Assembly: GCA_949751835.1 (NCBI GenBank)
Contig: CATKHK010000014.1
Span: 248,001-312,000, forward strand
Direction of reading: 5' to 3'
Length of the DNA stretch: 64,000 nucleotides
Origin: Blepharisma japonicum
Lineage: Eukaryota; Ciliophora; Heterotrichea; Heterotrichida; Blepharismidae
The notes beneath the pieces were generated by a model, which was not told the origin of the DNA, ran no database searches, and worked only from the letters and a program-made list of their open reading frames with translations. Each line of letters begins with the position of its first letter. Position 1 is the first letter of the stretch. A program made the position numbers and the translations under genes. Positions 1 to 10,322 of the stretch are shown in pieces.

Positions 1-1246
1 GAATCCTGTAAGTAACAATTGCTCTAACAGGCGTTATTTTATAGTTGTCTGGGACATTAACTTGACATTGCTGGAAATTTAGAGTAAAAATTGCCTCATT
101 TTTACTTCCAGAAAGCACCGGGGGCATTCCAAAGCTGCTATCCCCAGTTTCATAATAAATTTTCCCCAATGTAAATGGAATATCACATGCTTGGGCTTGA
201 ATTTGAACTTGAATATGGTCTGCAACAACAGAAACTAAGTTACTTAAGCAATCAGAAAAAGCTCGAGGTATACAACCTTCGTTCTCAATATAATAATATC
301 TACCATTTTTCCCTTCAGCCATAGCGAGCATAAAATTTGCGTCATGATCTGCTCCATAAGCAAATGTATGGATAGAGTATGGACTGGAAATTTTTGGATC
401 ATCTTCATTTAAAATTGCTCTGAAGCGGCCTAATGAGAACTCTGTATTATTTTCAGTTCCATCAGATAAAAAAATGATTGAAGTCATTGAATTAACATAT
501 CTTCTTAAGGCTAAAACATTTAAAGCCAAGCTGAGTCCTTTTTGAACTTCAGATTTCAATATGACACAACCTATCTGATTAATATTTTTAATTAAATTTT
601 TTTTTCCATTTTCATTTGTGCAAGTTAAAGGGCAAAGTCTTGAGGCAGAATCACCAAAAATTATAAGACAGACACGATTATTTGGTCCTAATTGAGATAC
701 CATAAACTCCATTGTTTTTTTAGCTAAAGTTAATTTTGGGCCTGACATATGTCTGCTTATATCAATAACAAATATTAAGTCGATGCCTGGGCTAGCTTGT
801 TTAGCTTCTTCAATTGATTCAATATTTAGACTGCAAGGAATTTCTTGTTGGTGAGCGTTATTTAATTGCAAATAATTCATAGCAAATTTCATTGAGAGAA
901 TAAGACGTTTATTTTCTTGAGAATGTGCTATTTTTTCAGTTGATTTTTTTACTATCTTCGAAGAAATTTTTTTACCTTGTGTAGATATTTGAGGCAATGG
1001 TTCATCGTCATCATATAAGAATCCAACCCTTCAAGCAGGTTTAAGCTTTGGTGTAGAAATATAAGGTATACTTGTAATTTTTAAGTCATTCCTATTTGTA
1101 TTCTTTCCTGATCGACTTGAATTATGAGATTTACTCCTCTTTGAGTCACCTTTTGATATTACTGCATGAGATCCTTCAAATTTCATGAGAATTTTTGATG
1201 CTTTAATAGTGGGCTTTGAATTCTTACAGCTTACTATTTTTTTCAT
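1..1246 (-). CDS. von Willebrand factor A domain protein, C-terminus beyond window
   Basis: Partial gene running off the left edge; about 415 codons are visible from ATG at 1246. An in-frame TGA at 1028-1030 is read as Trp. The N-terminus is a basic, low-complexity leader, followed by a linker (YDDDEPLP) and a segment MKFAMNYLQL shared with the downstream paralogue at 1507-3258. The vWA domain follows (GIDLIFVID, then LCPLTC, IIFLSDGTENN and SIHTFAYGADHDANFM). The metal-site motif that is DVSGSM in the neighbour reads DISRHM here, so the last Ser of DxSxS is lost. The two genes are clearly a tandem duplication. vWA proteins usually mediate protein-protein contacts; the partner is unknown. Homology is strong, specific function unknown. 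Confidence 0.85.
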
Positions 1247-1506
1247 TTTATAAGAAAAGAATAGAAAGCATTATTTGTGGACGATTTCTGTTAAGATCTT
1301 CCAATTCAATATATGAATCATCAACGAAACAAATAGTTAATTTGATAATTAACAAAAAATTAATTGCATATGCATTTTCTGATCAATGCTTCTGCAAACA
1401 TATTTATGATAAAATAACTAAAAAGATATTATATTCATATTTTTAATAAAGTTAAAAATTATTTCTATGCTTATAGCAAATTAAGTTCAACAAATTAATT
1501 AATAAT

Positions 1507-3258
1507 TTAAGCTTCTTCCATATCTTCTCCTACAAAATATGCTTTTGATTTCTTGGAAATTGCTTTTTGACACTTATTTTGGTAAATCGCATTAGAAGGC
1601 CCTCTTTTAGACCAATGTCCTTTTGCTTTGGATTTCAGTTCAGCTGCACCGCCATGCTCCCATACTTGCCTATCTGCAAATCTATTTACGGAATTTTCAA
1701 TATCCGCTATCAAAACTTGGATTAACTCATTCCCGGCAACTACACTATTTCTTAATTCCTGAGCACCTCTCGCTAAGCAATCTCTTGCTTCTTGCATTTT
1801 CCCCTGATCTCCGAAATCTCCAGCCTCTTTCAAAATTTCAGCTCCTTTAACTCTATAAAAATTGACCATCACATCTTCATCCAATTCGATTTCATCAATC
1901 AAATGGTCCTCATTAAATACATTTATTATCAAAAATGATTGCTCTTTTACTTCTTCACCAGTATGAGGAACTCTATAAGTAATGCTTGCTTTTATAGGCA
2001 GGATTTGGTGATTTTCTGGAACTCGAATACTGCATGGTGGAAAATTAAGCAAAAAGATCGCTTCCTTTTTAGTTCCAGAAAGTACTGGTGGCATCCTAAA
2101 GCTGCTGTCTCCAGTTTCGCTGTAAACTTTTCTCAATGCAAATGGGATATCGCAAACCTGTGTTTGAAGCTGCACTTGAATTTGGTCAGCAACAACAGAC
2201 ATGAGCTCTCCTAAACAATTCGAAAAAGCTTCAGGTATCGAGTCTTCTTTTTCAACAAAATAAAATCCTCCATTTTTGACTTCAGCCATAGTGTTCATAA
2301 GATTTGCATCATGGTCTGACCCATATCCAAATGTATGTATTGAATACTGAGCTGCAACTTTTGGATCATATTCCCTTATAGCATATCTCAGTCTCTCCAT
2401 TGCGGTATCTTGATTATTATCAATTCCATCAGATAATAAAACAATTGAGCTTACTGAATTAAACTGTTTTCTTTCAGCTAGAATTCTAAGTCCACATCTC
2501 AGTCCTTTAATAATTTCAGTTCCTCCAATTATATTAATTCTTTTAATAATTTGATTTAATTTTTCTTTCCCAACATCATTCATGCAAGTTAAAGGGCATA
2601 ATCGATAAGCATCATCACTAAAAGTAACGATGCTAGCACGATCATACGGGCCTAGCTGAGTTACCATAAATTCTAAGGTTTTTTTGGCCAGTTCAAGTTT
2701 GTCTCCTTGCATGCTTCCACTTACATCAATCACACAAATTACATCGATCCCTGACCTTGCTTGGTGTTTTGATTCCTCTTCTTCTGTTTCAAGACCTTCA
2801 AGACTTAAGCAGCATGGGACTTCTTGCATATCTGTGCTTTTCAGCTGCAAATAATTCATTGCAAATTTCATTGAAATATTTAGGCGATTAGTTGCTTGAG
2901 GAGCTGCAGTAGACTCAGAAGGAGTTTTTGTTTCTTCTGAAGATTCTTTTTTCTCTTCTGCTGGCTTTGCAGGTAAAGGCTCGTCATCATCATATTTAAC
3001 TTTATCTTGCCTTATATTTGCTATGTTTTCATATGAATTAGCATTTTGAATTATTTGCCTTTGAAGTTTGCTTGGTATAGCAACTTTATTAGATCTAAAA
3101 GTTTTTGATATTTTTGGATGTATAAGAGTATTTTGAGCAGGGTTTATAGGATTTTCTTCTTTTTCTTCTTCAGTTCGTGGAATATCTTCCTCTTCCTTTA
3201 TCAACTTTGATACTTTTTTAGCAGGCATTGCAGACTTTTTGGTTATCTTTTTTTTCAT
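1507..3258 (-). CDS. von Willebrand factor A domain protein (tandem paralogue)
   Basis: 583 residues. I start at the Met of MKKKITKK (3258) because it matches the start of the neighbouring paralogue and the upstream bases are also similar; 25 further codons are open upstream. An acidic/basic leader of about 125 residues precedes the vWA domain. That domain has an intact metal-ion site: DVSGSM, then GGTEI, then LLSDGIDNN and HTFGYGSDHDANLM. The C-terminal 250 residues resemble the region that follows vWA in VWA-Hint-type proteins (RGAQELRNSVVAGNELIQ, then an HGGAAELKSKAKGHWSKRGPS stretch). No signal peptide or membrane segment is evident, so it is probably intracellular. It ends in TAA at 1507-1509. 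The family call is firm; the role is not known. Confidence 0.9.
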   Translation of the reverse strand: MKKKITKKSAMPAKKVSKLIKEEEDIPRTEEEKEENPINPAQNTLIHPKISKTFRSNKVAIPSKLQRQIIQNANSYENIANIRQDKVKYDDDEPLPAKPAEEKKESSEETKTPSESTAAPQATNRLNISMKFAMNYLQLKSTDMQEVPCCLSLEGLETEEEESKHQARSGIDVICVIDVSGSMQGDKLELAKKTLEFMVTQLGPYDRASIVTFSDDAYRLCPLTCMNDVGKEKLNQIIKRINIIGGTEIIKGLRCGLRILAERKQFNSVSSIVLLSDGIDNNQDTAMERLRYAIREYDPKVAAQYSIHTFGYGSDHDANLMNTMAEVKNGGFYFVEKEDSIPEAFSNCLGELMSVVADQIQVQLQTQVCDIPFALRKVYSETGDSSFRMPPVLSGTKKEAIFLLNFPPCSIRVPENHQILPIKASITYRVPHTGEEVKEQSFLIINVFNEDHLIDEIELDEDVMVNFYRVKGAEILKEAGDFGDQGKMQEARDCLARGAQELRNSVVAGNELIQVLIADIENSVNRFADRQVWEHGGAAELKSKAKGHWSKRGPSNAIYQNKCQKAISKKSKAYFVGEDMEEA

Positions 3259-3570
3259 ATTTATAAGATAAGAATAGTAGAAGTTACATATAGTCAAATT
3301 CTGTTGAGAGCCCTTAATAAAGCATATAGGCATTTATTATGAACTTGAGAGTCTTAATAAAGCATATTTTATTATTGAGTGAATCTAATAAGCGATATTC
3401 GCAGTTAAGATTGAAAGGTATTAGAGCTAATATTGAATGTGACATAATGGTTTTTATGACGGTAGTATCAGCTAATTTTCTTTTTCTCGATTATGACTAA
3501 TTTTCGAGTTATTTATTTGCTAATCTTATTTTATTGAAATCTTAATTCTATTTATGTTTTATCGTGCTAA
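3259..3570. other. intergenic, with a short direct repeat
   Basis: No gene is seen. A 23-24 bp direct repeat (core cttaataaagcatat) occurs at about 3304-3327 and 3345-3367, just upstream of the vWA gene start. The rest is AT-rich. Confidence 0.6.
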
Positions 3571-4563
3571 TTACACATATATCTTTGTCATTAATTTTTG
3601 CAGCTTTTTCCTTGCAGCTATAATTGACTCATGTTTTTCTCCTAATACTTTTACAATTTCTAATAAAGTTTTTTGGCCTTCTCCTTTCAAACTTTTTTCT
3701 TTTTCAATGATTTCTATTGCCTTATCTATTGCTTTTTGATGATAACCATAATTTAGATGGGCAATCGCAATTTGTGTTTGCTTTGAAATATTCATAGAAT
3801 CAGCTGAAACTTCTTCTTCGAGCTTATTTATGATTTCTGTATATTCTTGGATATTTCTTTTTTGCTCTACAACATTTAATATATTTTCCAAATCTTTATT
3901 TGTCTTTGCTTCGTCTGGATTTTTGCTTCGAGCTTTAATTGCATAATCTTCAGCCTTCGCAAGCTCTCCTTTAAAAAAATGGGCATTTGCTAAATTTGAG
4001 TAAATTAAATATTCGTATTTTTCCTTATATTTTTCATTTTTCAATGCTTCTTTATAGCTAAAAATCGCGTTATCATATTCTTTTGCAGTCATAAAATCTT
4101 TTGCTGCCTCTAATAGGTTAACAAGAATATCCTCATCTGTTAGCAGCCCAGCCAAAATTTTTACATCACTTAAAAACTGAGCCAAGCTGTCTTCATCAGG
4201 CATTCCTTCTAGCTTGTGAATATAATTTCCGCCACTCATCAGCATCAATGTTGGGACAACTTTAATCTGCAGTCCTTTCATTAAATCTGGAAGCTCATCA
4301 ATATTATAATTGGCTAGAGCTCATTTCCCTCGTGCTTCCAATGCATGTTTTTGAATAATTGGGACAAGTTTTCTGCATGGATTGCTCCAATCTGCATAGC
4401 AATTAAGTACAACTGGGACAGGGGATTTCATGACTTTGTTAAGTCATGCAGTGTATGAGTCAATATCATATATAAAATTCTTGTATTCTTCCATAACTGC
4501 CATGGCTTCTTTTTTGATATCAGTGCTGAAAAGTCGAAAAGATCCTTTTAGAATTCTCAGCAT
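3571..4563 (-). CDS. mitochondrial CnoX/YbbN-like thioredoxin-TPR co-chaperone
   Basis: 330 residues from ATG 4563 to TAA 3571, read through two TGA (Trp) codons. The N-terminus MLRILKGSFRLFSTDI is basic and amphipathic, like a mitochondrial targeting signal. A thioredoxin fold follows (about residues 35-150) with the active-site segment YADWSNPCRKL. The usual WCGPC is thus W59-S-N-P-C63, with the first Cys replaced by Ser, and the cis-Pro loop VVPTLML is present. The C-terminal half is helical TPR-like sequence (KDFMTAKEYDNAIFSYKEAL and later repeats). Thioredoxin with SxxC plus C-terminal TPRs is the architecture of bacterial CnoX (YbbN), a chaperedoxin that hands clients to GroEL and DnaK. 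A mitochondrial proteostasis role is inferred. Confidence 0.8.
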
Positions 4564-4605
4564 TTTTAGAATAAAATGGACTTATAATTGTGATATTTTA
4601 TTAGA

Positions 4606-5832
4606 TTACTTAGCTCTGGAAAATTCATTGCAAACATTTTGGTTTTCTTCTGTATCCCAGATTGCCAGAACGCCTCCAGTCCCACCAGTAGCCAGAGTGA
4701 ATGGTGAATCTTTATAGAACTCCAAACAAAACAGTGAGTCAACTTTCATATCTCTTTCTGCAACCCCTCTCAAGCCTTCTCCATGCCAAATTTTCACTGT
4801 TTTATCAACGCTCGCAGTTCCAATTAAGTTAGGAACTCCTGGACTATATGCAACAGTGCATTGTGAATTGTGTGCTTTGACCTCATATAGAGGCTTTCCC
4901 AGATTTCTGGCATCATAAGTATATAAAAATCCATCTTCTGTTGAAAGCGAGAACTCAAGGGGATTAAAAGGATTCCACGTGACAGCTTCAATTTCAGATG
5001 GGACTCTTATTTGCTTTGATGAGTCAGGCGAATCAACGCCTACCACAAAAGCAGAGCCATCTAGTCCACCGCTCACTAGGATTTTTTCTTCAGTTGGATT
5101 CCATTCAATTGACTGCACCTTTCCTTCATGGTGGCTTAATGTAATTTTGCAATCGTGCTCAATTATGTCCCAGATCTTGACTTTGCAGTCAGCTGAGCCA
5201 CTTGCTAAAATGTTTTTTCTGGTAGGGTGGATATCTAAAGCCATCACTGCATCATGATGGCTTCCTTTTGTGTAGGTTTTTGTTCTTTTTCGCTTTTTTG
5301 AGCTTCCTTCAGAGACTTTTTCTCTTTTGACACCGCCTAATCTTCCAATGGGTTCAAGGACATCAATGATGTCTAGGTTCCATAGCTCGATTTCAGGCAT
5401 AAAGCTTCCAACTGCCAAGCAGTTTCCAGCTTCATTAGGTGTTTGTGGGTTATATGGAAGCCACTCTAAGGCTAGAGGGTAAGCTGTTAAGAAAAAGTCG
5501 TGATGAACATATAAGGCCCCTGAGTTTTCCACATATATGAAGACATGGACTTCGCTAAAATCACCTTTTTGGTTTCCAGTAATAATAATAGCGTCGTCTG
5601 GGTTGATTTTGTTGTCTTCTTCCTCTTCATCTTCAATATTATCAAGCTGTGGCTCGTATTCAACATTGCTGAATACTGGGATGGCTTCTTCTTGATCATA
5701 TGTGTCCATGTTAAGGTCCTCTCCTTCTGCAGCTTTGATATCTTCTATGTCATTCATTGTGACTTCTTCCATAAGAGGCTCTGAGCGTGCATATCCCTTT
5801 GGAACCCATTTCAAGCATGTGATTACGCTCAT
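4606..5832 (-). CDS. PWP1: PWP1 homologue, WD40 ribosome biogenesis protein
   Basis: 408 residues with no in-frame TGA. The N-terminus MSVITCLKWVPKGYAR matches the PWP1 opening (a Trp-[IV]-x-[KR]-G motif), followed by an acidic stretch (about residues 25-80). The region GALYVHHDFFLTAYPLALEW and the first blades (GNCLAVGSFMPEIELWNLD) are diagnostic of PWP1 rather than a generic WD40 protein. Later blades show SGSADCKVKIWD, GTASVDKTVKIW and ATGGTGGVLAIWD. PWP1 is a nucleolar beta-propeller required for pre-60S assembly and rDNA transcription. The basic block KKRKRTKTYTKGSHHDAV separates blades. Stop TAA at 4606. The start of the thioredoxin-TPR gene lies 42 bp downstream on the same strand. Confidence 0.93.
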   Translation of the reverse strand: MSVITCLKWVPKGYARSEPLMEEVTMNDIEDIKAAEGEDLNMDTYDQEEAIPVFSNVEYEPQLDNIEDEEEEDNKINPDDAIIITGNQKGDFSEVHVFIYVENSGALYVHHDFFLTAYPLALEWLPYNPQTPNEAGNCLAVGSFMPEIELWNLDIIDVLEPIGRLGGVKREKVSEGSSKKRKRTKTYTKGSHHDAVMALDIHPTRKNILASGSADCKVKIWDIIEHDCKITLSHHEGKVQSIEWNPTEEKILVSGGLDGSAFVVGVDSPDSSKQIRVPSEIEAVTWNPFNPLEFSLSTEDGFLYTYDARNLGKPLYEVKAHNSQCTVAYSPGVPNLIGTASVDKTVKIWHGEGLRGVAERDMKVDSLFCLEFYKDSPFTLATGGTGGVLAIWDTEENQNVCNEFSRAK

Positions 5833-6923
5833 TTTACAATGATTTGGAATGAGTTTATTAATAAATTAGAGATACCATGCAAAATTCTTATATTAAGAAT
5901 GAAACACAAACTAGTTTATATAAATAAATTAAAGTATATTAGCCTTGATCAAATTTTCTTCCCTTGATTTATTTTAAACTTCTTTCGGCCTGAATGAAAT
6001 CTTTATTTTCTCCTTTAGATAAAGCTTCTCTTTGATTTCCATATAAAATACCAGCTACTCATAATACTTTTAGTAGTAGATCTAATCTTTACGAGCTTTT
6101 TATTGGATATGGATATAGTCTTATTGACATGTGAAAATCTTTCAAGGAGTCAAAGATGACAGAAAGATAGTAAGCTGAATAATATTCAAGGATGTGCCTT
6201 TAATAATTTTGTTTGTAAAATAGTCATGGTTAAATTGTTTTATGTTCAGTAAGCAATATAAATGGCAGCTTAGGTCATGCTATGAGAACCCACGGTATTA
6301 TTAGTTTATTTAGCTTCTCTTTCTGGAAATTATTTTAGGGTTATGCGATTCTTTTTTGTCTTGGAATATATTTCAATTTACTGCTTACCAATAGTTGAAT
6401 TAAATTGATGAAAATTTTTTTGATTCTGTTTGTATTCGTGCCATCTATTTTAAGATTTTATAGTGAATATGATTCTTTGAGATTCAATATAACTCAATCG
6501 GTGCTTTCTATATTCATTAATAGTAGCAGAAATCAAAGCGCCGCAATTGCCTACAAAATCTAACTTTTTAATTTTATTGATTATTTTTTTTACCATTTAA
6601 AAAATAAGCCTTTAAATATTGGAAAATAATCCCTTTTATTACCTGGTTTTTTTTTGGTTTCTAAGAAGTTTCTAATATGCAAATCTTGCTCAACATAACA
6701 AAATCTATTTATTCAGGCCTGCCAATTTGAAAAATTCTTTTAATTATCAGTTTAAAGAATAAAATCCAAACGTAAGGTGAACTAATTAAGATGGCAGTCA
6801 ATAAGTTTCGTTGGGTTATTAAATATTTATTTTCGCCTTTTGAGTCACATAAGCTTAGATCAGATTAAGAAATTAATCACCACCATTTCTAAAGATATAT
6901 TAAACTTTTTTATGGGACAAAAT
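5833..6923. other. 1.1-kb gene-free interval
   Basis: I see no reading frame with recognisable protein, no tRNA and no repeat. The stretch is AT-rich with scattered T-runs. Slightly less AT-rich islands near 6100-6320 and 6500-6560 could be non-coding RNA or decayed sequence, but nothing supports a specific call. Confidence 0.4.
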
Positions 6924-7373
6924 TTACTCGCTGCTTTTCACAAATTTTCCTTTAACTCGGAGTTTTTGCTTAGCTACTGAACTTCTTCCAGTGAAACTTC
7001 TGGATACGTGCACTTTTTGTCGATACCTTTTAATTTTATCTTTATATCTTTGAATTTTTTCTTTCCTAACCGCTGGTGAATAAATTCCTATGAGCGGCTT
7101 TTCCTCGTCTTCATCTGCCGCGGTGCTTGCGAGCGATTCAGAGCTGCTTATCCTTGGCATATTTTTCTTGCAGTCACTGGCTATTGATGCTAGATAATTC
7201 TGGAGACTGAAACTTTTATGTTTCTCCTGCAGTAATGCTGTAGCGAGAATCATGCTTTTTTGTCTTTCAGCTATAAGTTCTTGTTTAAGTTGCAGCAGCA
7301 AATTGTTGCCAGTATTGAATGAATCCCAATGCACAGCATATGGGATTGATATCTCGTTTCCTTCTTGCGTCAT
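6924..7373 (-). CDS. small CCT-motif-like protein
   Basis: 149 residues, ATG 7373 to TAA 6924. The C-terminal 45 residues (starting VRKEKIQRYKDKIKRYRQKV and ending LRVKGKFVKSSE) fit the CCT motif of CONSTANS/TOC1-type proteins: Arg-rich start, RY+.K spacing, central R..xxA, and final RxKG[RK]FVK. The N-terminal half is a short helical region (LLQLKQELIAERQKSMILATALLQEKH) and a Ser/acidic linker (SSSESLASTAADEDEE). CCT motifs act in nuclear import and transcription in plants, and CCT-motif proteins also occur in protists. A nuclear regulatory role is inferred; the match is by eye over one short motif only. Confidence 0.6.
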   Translation of the reverse strand: MTQEGNEISIPYAVHWDSFNTGNNLLLQLKQELIAERQKSMILATALLQEKHKSFSLQNYLASIASDCKKNMPRISSSESLASTAADEDEEKPLIGIYSPAVRKEKIQRYKDKIKRYRQKVHVSRSFTGRSSVAKQKLRVKGKFVKSSE

Positions 7374-7721
7374 CTTTATTTTAATGGAGATTAATTTCCT
7401 TAAATATGCTTTATGAACTATTTGGATAGAGTGACAAAGACGTTACGATAACTAACTATATTATAATGGAAAGCCTAAAATTTTTCAAGGTAATTAAAAT
7501 AAGAATTATTAGTAATTAAATAAAATATATTTCTTATTTTTTCTTAATAATTCTCTCTTGTTTACATCTAAAATTCCATAGATAAAAATTTACAACCATT
7601 GGAGAGTTTTTTAACGGTTTTTAATAAATAATGATGCATATAATTTAGTATTTGCATGCGCATTTGTATGCTTCCTTACTAATTTGTTTTTATTTCCTCG
7701 TCTGTATCGGCATGTCATCAT
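7374..7721. other. intergenic flank of the minisatellite
   Basis: AT-rich with no gene seen. At 7701-7721 the sequence begins to resemble degenerate copies of the adjacent 15-bp repeat. Confidence 0.5.
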
Positions 7722-8215
7722 TGACATAATCTGTATCGACATATCCTGTATCGACATAACCTGTATAGACATAACCTGTATCGACATAATCTGTATCAGC
7801 ATAACCTGTATCGACATAATCTGTATCTACATAACATGCATCGACTAGACTGTATCGACATAACCTGTATCGACATAACCTGTATCGACATAACATGTAT
7901 CGACATAACATGTATCGACAGAGCCTGTATCGACATAACCTGTATCGACATAACCTGTATCGACATAGCCTGTATAGATATAACCTGTATCGACACAACC
8001 TGTATAGACATAACCTGTATCGACATAACCTGTATCGACATAACATGTATCGACTTAACATGTATCGACATAACATGTATCGACATAACCTGTATCGACA
8101 TAACATGTATCGATATAACCTGTATCGACATAACCTGTAGTGACATAACCTGTATCGACATAACCTGTATCGACATAACCTGTATCGACATAACCTGTAT
8201 CGACATAGACTGTGC
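7722..8215. repeat. 15-bp minisatellite, about 33 tandem units
   Basis: Direct tandem repeat of consensus cgacataacctgtat on the plus strand. I count 33 units; one unit (near 7850) is 14 bp. Variants are mostly single substitutions (aacctg to aacatg or aatctg; cgac to agac). Degenerate copies continue to about 8356 (for example near 8265-8280 and 8340-8350) and start near 7701. Read on the minus strand in the register gttatgtcgatacag, each unit begins GT, ends AG and has A at position 10. Because 15 is a multiple of three, several frames on both strands stay open and give repetitive peptides. I regard these as by-products, not genes. Confidence 0.95.
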
Positions 8216-8809
8216 TATTAACCTATTTTTGCATAACTTTTGTCAGCATAACCTTTGTCAATATAACTTGTATTGACATAGCATGTATAAAACTCTATGT
8301 CGCCATAGTATATAGCATAGCATGTATCAAAGCAACTTATATCGATATAACCTGTGTCGCATCTTAAGTAGAGTAAAAATTTAAATGTTAAATAATATAA
8401 AAACGAATGGCCCCAAAAATGACTGCTATTAATAAGATAAGTAAGCGAATTATGTGGCTGATTGAATTTTAAAAAAGAAAGGGTGTGGAATGTTAATGAT
8501 ATGCATCTATTGTTTGCAAATTTCAGCATGAAAATGGAGGATAATAAACGAAGTTTGGGCTGATAGAAAAATTTATTTATTATATTAGCCTTTGAAGATG
8601 CATTTTTAATTAAAAAAATAACGAGAGATGACGAATATGCCAAAAGACATCAGGCATCAAAATATAAAAATGGCAATTGTTGCTTGCCTTATAGCTGATC
8701 ATATGCCTGTTGGCGAAAACTTATAATTAGCATAACATTTAATTTATTAATAAAATATCATATTTTCTCCTCTTAAAATAACTTGTAACTATGAAGTAGA
8801 ATCAAAGAA
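8216..8809. other. intergenic, degenerate repeat tail then AT-rich
   Basis: Decayed copies of the 15-bp unit are visible to about 8356. After that there is no supported gene up to the start at 8810. A minus-strand open frame here has no recognisable features. Confidence 0.5.
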
Positions 8810-10322
8810 ATGGCATTTTCTTTACAAGTAAGAAAGTTAAATCGAGGAATTGCTAAATACCATAAAGACTTACTCCAGCTTATAAACAAAGCTCAGCCAG
8901 ATGGAGATAGCGTAATAACTAATAAAGGATCCGCAACGTGTCTTCATAGACTTCTCTACATATGAAGAAATGACAAAAATCACTTCAAAATTATTTGAAA
9001 AAGATTGTTTACTTAACAACCTCTATCGTAAGCAAAGCATTTATAAATCTCAACCAGAAATTATATCCCAACTACGAAAAGAATTAAAGGGCTTGAATAT
9101 TATTGTCCAAAGCAATTCAAAAAGAATTTCAAGAGACCTGAAAAGGGTAGGAATGATTCTAAAAGAATATAAGGAAAGGTGCAAAGAAGATTTTGTGATG
9201 TTTCTTAAGACCTTAGATGCCGATTTACGAAAGGCACTGCAGCCACTTGTACCTAATCAGGTATTGATTGAGCAAATCAAGTATAAGCCTGTTAATGAAA
9301 GCTTGGCAGGAACTTTGAAATTAAGTCAGAAAAACGAAAATGAGCCAGCCCCGATGGAAAGTGAGGTTGAGGGTGCTGATAAGACGGTAGAGGTGCTAAA
9401 TAATCATATTCAACTTTTAGTCAATACGCTTGAAGGTGTAGCGAAAACACTTATTTCAATTACTCAAGGTACTGACAGGAAATATTATGAGCTCGTCGAC
9501 TCAAAAGAGCTGCAAACTGAACCACCTTCTCCGCTGGCAGCTCCACTTCCTGATTATTTTTCATTTGATGTAGTAAATTTATCAGAAGAGCATCGGGAAT
9601 TTAATTATATTCCAAACCCTATGATACTGGAAGAAACAACTAAGAAAAAAATCATTAAAAAATTTGAAGACATACAAAAAAGCCCTTCCGAAGCCCTAAC
9701 ACCAAGAAAAGGAGAAAGATTAAAGGTAAAGCTTGAAAATCTTTTAAATAAACAAGCTAAAGAAGCTGACATTTTAGATCTTTTTAAAGAAGAAGGAATT
9801 CCTGTAAGCATGAGAGAAGAAATGGTCTTTGAAATAATAAATTCGGTAAGAGGAGAAGACAGCTCTACAAATGCTAATGAAGTTCTTGAAGTCACTGATG
9901 TAGGCTTTCTTCGGGATCTGAACTCAATAAAACGCACTAATGTTTTTGAAGTTTCAGGCAAAAATTATTCGAAAGAGCTGAAAATTATTCAAGGAAAGGA
10001 TCTAACTGACAAATTTGATGATACTTTAGCTGATTTCAAATCGCTTGATAGCTCCATAGATGAAAAAATGGTCAGGCCAATCCCATTAAAAACAAAACAA
10101 AGATCGAGTAAATTTAACTTTTCTAGAAAAGCCTCAGAAAGCTTAGTGAAATTTTTGCCTCCTGTAAGTATCAAAGCTAAAGCTGAACAAAAAGAGCTGA
10201 GGCCAAAGAAATCAGTCAAGGATATAAGAATTAGGTCAATAACTCCAGGCAAGCAACCAAATGATGATAAGAAACTACCAGCTAAAAGATCTAAAACACC
10301 TGTAGTTAAAAAGAAAAAATAA
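8810..10322 (+). CDS. unknown helical protein with basic tail
   Basis: 498 residues from ATG 8810 after removing a 16-nt intron at 8912-8927. Without splicing, the N-terminal exon is in the wrong frame and meets no good continuation; with splicing it reads DGDSDPQRVFIDFSTYEEMTK into the long frame. Residues 1-180 are helix-rich (KELKGLNIIVQSNSKRISRD and following). A Pro-rich linker (TEPPSPLAAPLPDYFSFD) follows, then a second helical block. The end is a very basic, Ser/Pro-rich tail (TPGKQPNDDKKLPAKRSKTP, then VVKKKK). No membrane segment or signal peptide. I do not recognise a family; a cytoskeletal or nuclear structural role is a guess only. Confidence 0.8.
8912..8927 (+). other. 16-nt intron
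   Basis: Sequence gtaataactaataaag, phase 0. Removal is needed to join the first 34 codons to the main frame. It ends AAG, unlike most others, which end TAG. Confidence 0.85.

Noticed and set aside
3571-4563. Bacterial contamination as the source of the CnoX-like gene
   Set aside because: It uses TGA for Trp, has a mitochondrial-type leader and ciliate-like composition.
7722-8215. CRISPR array
   Set aside because: Units abut directly with no unique spacers, and the sequence is eukaryotic nuclear DNA.
7690-8276. Several long overlapping open frames on both strands
   Set aside because: All lie within the 15-bp tandem array and are a consequence of the repeat length being divisible by three.
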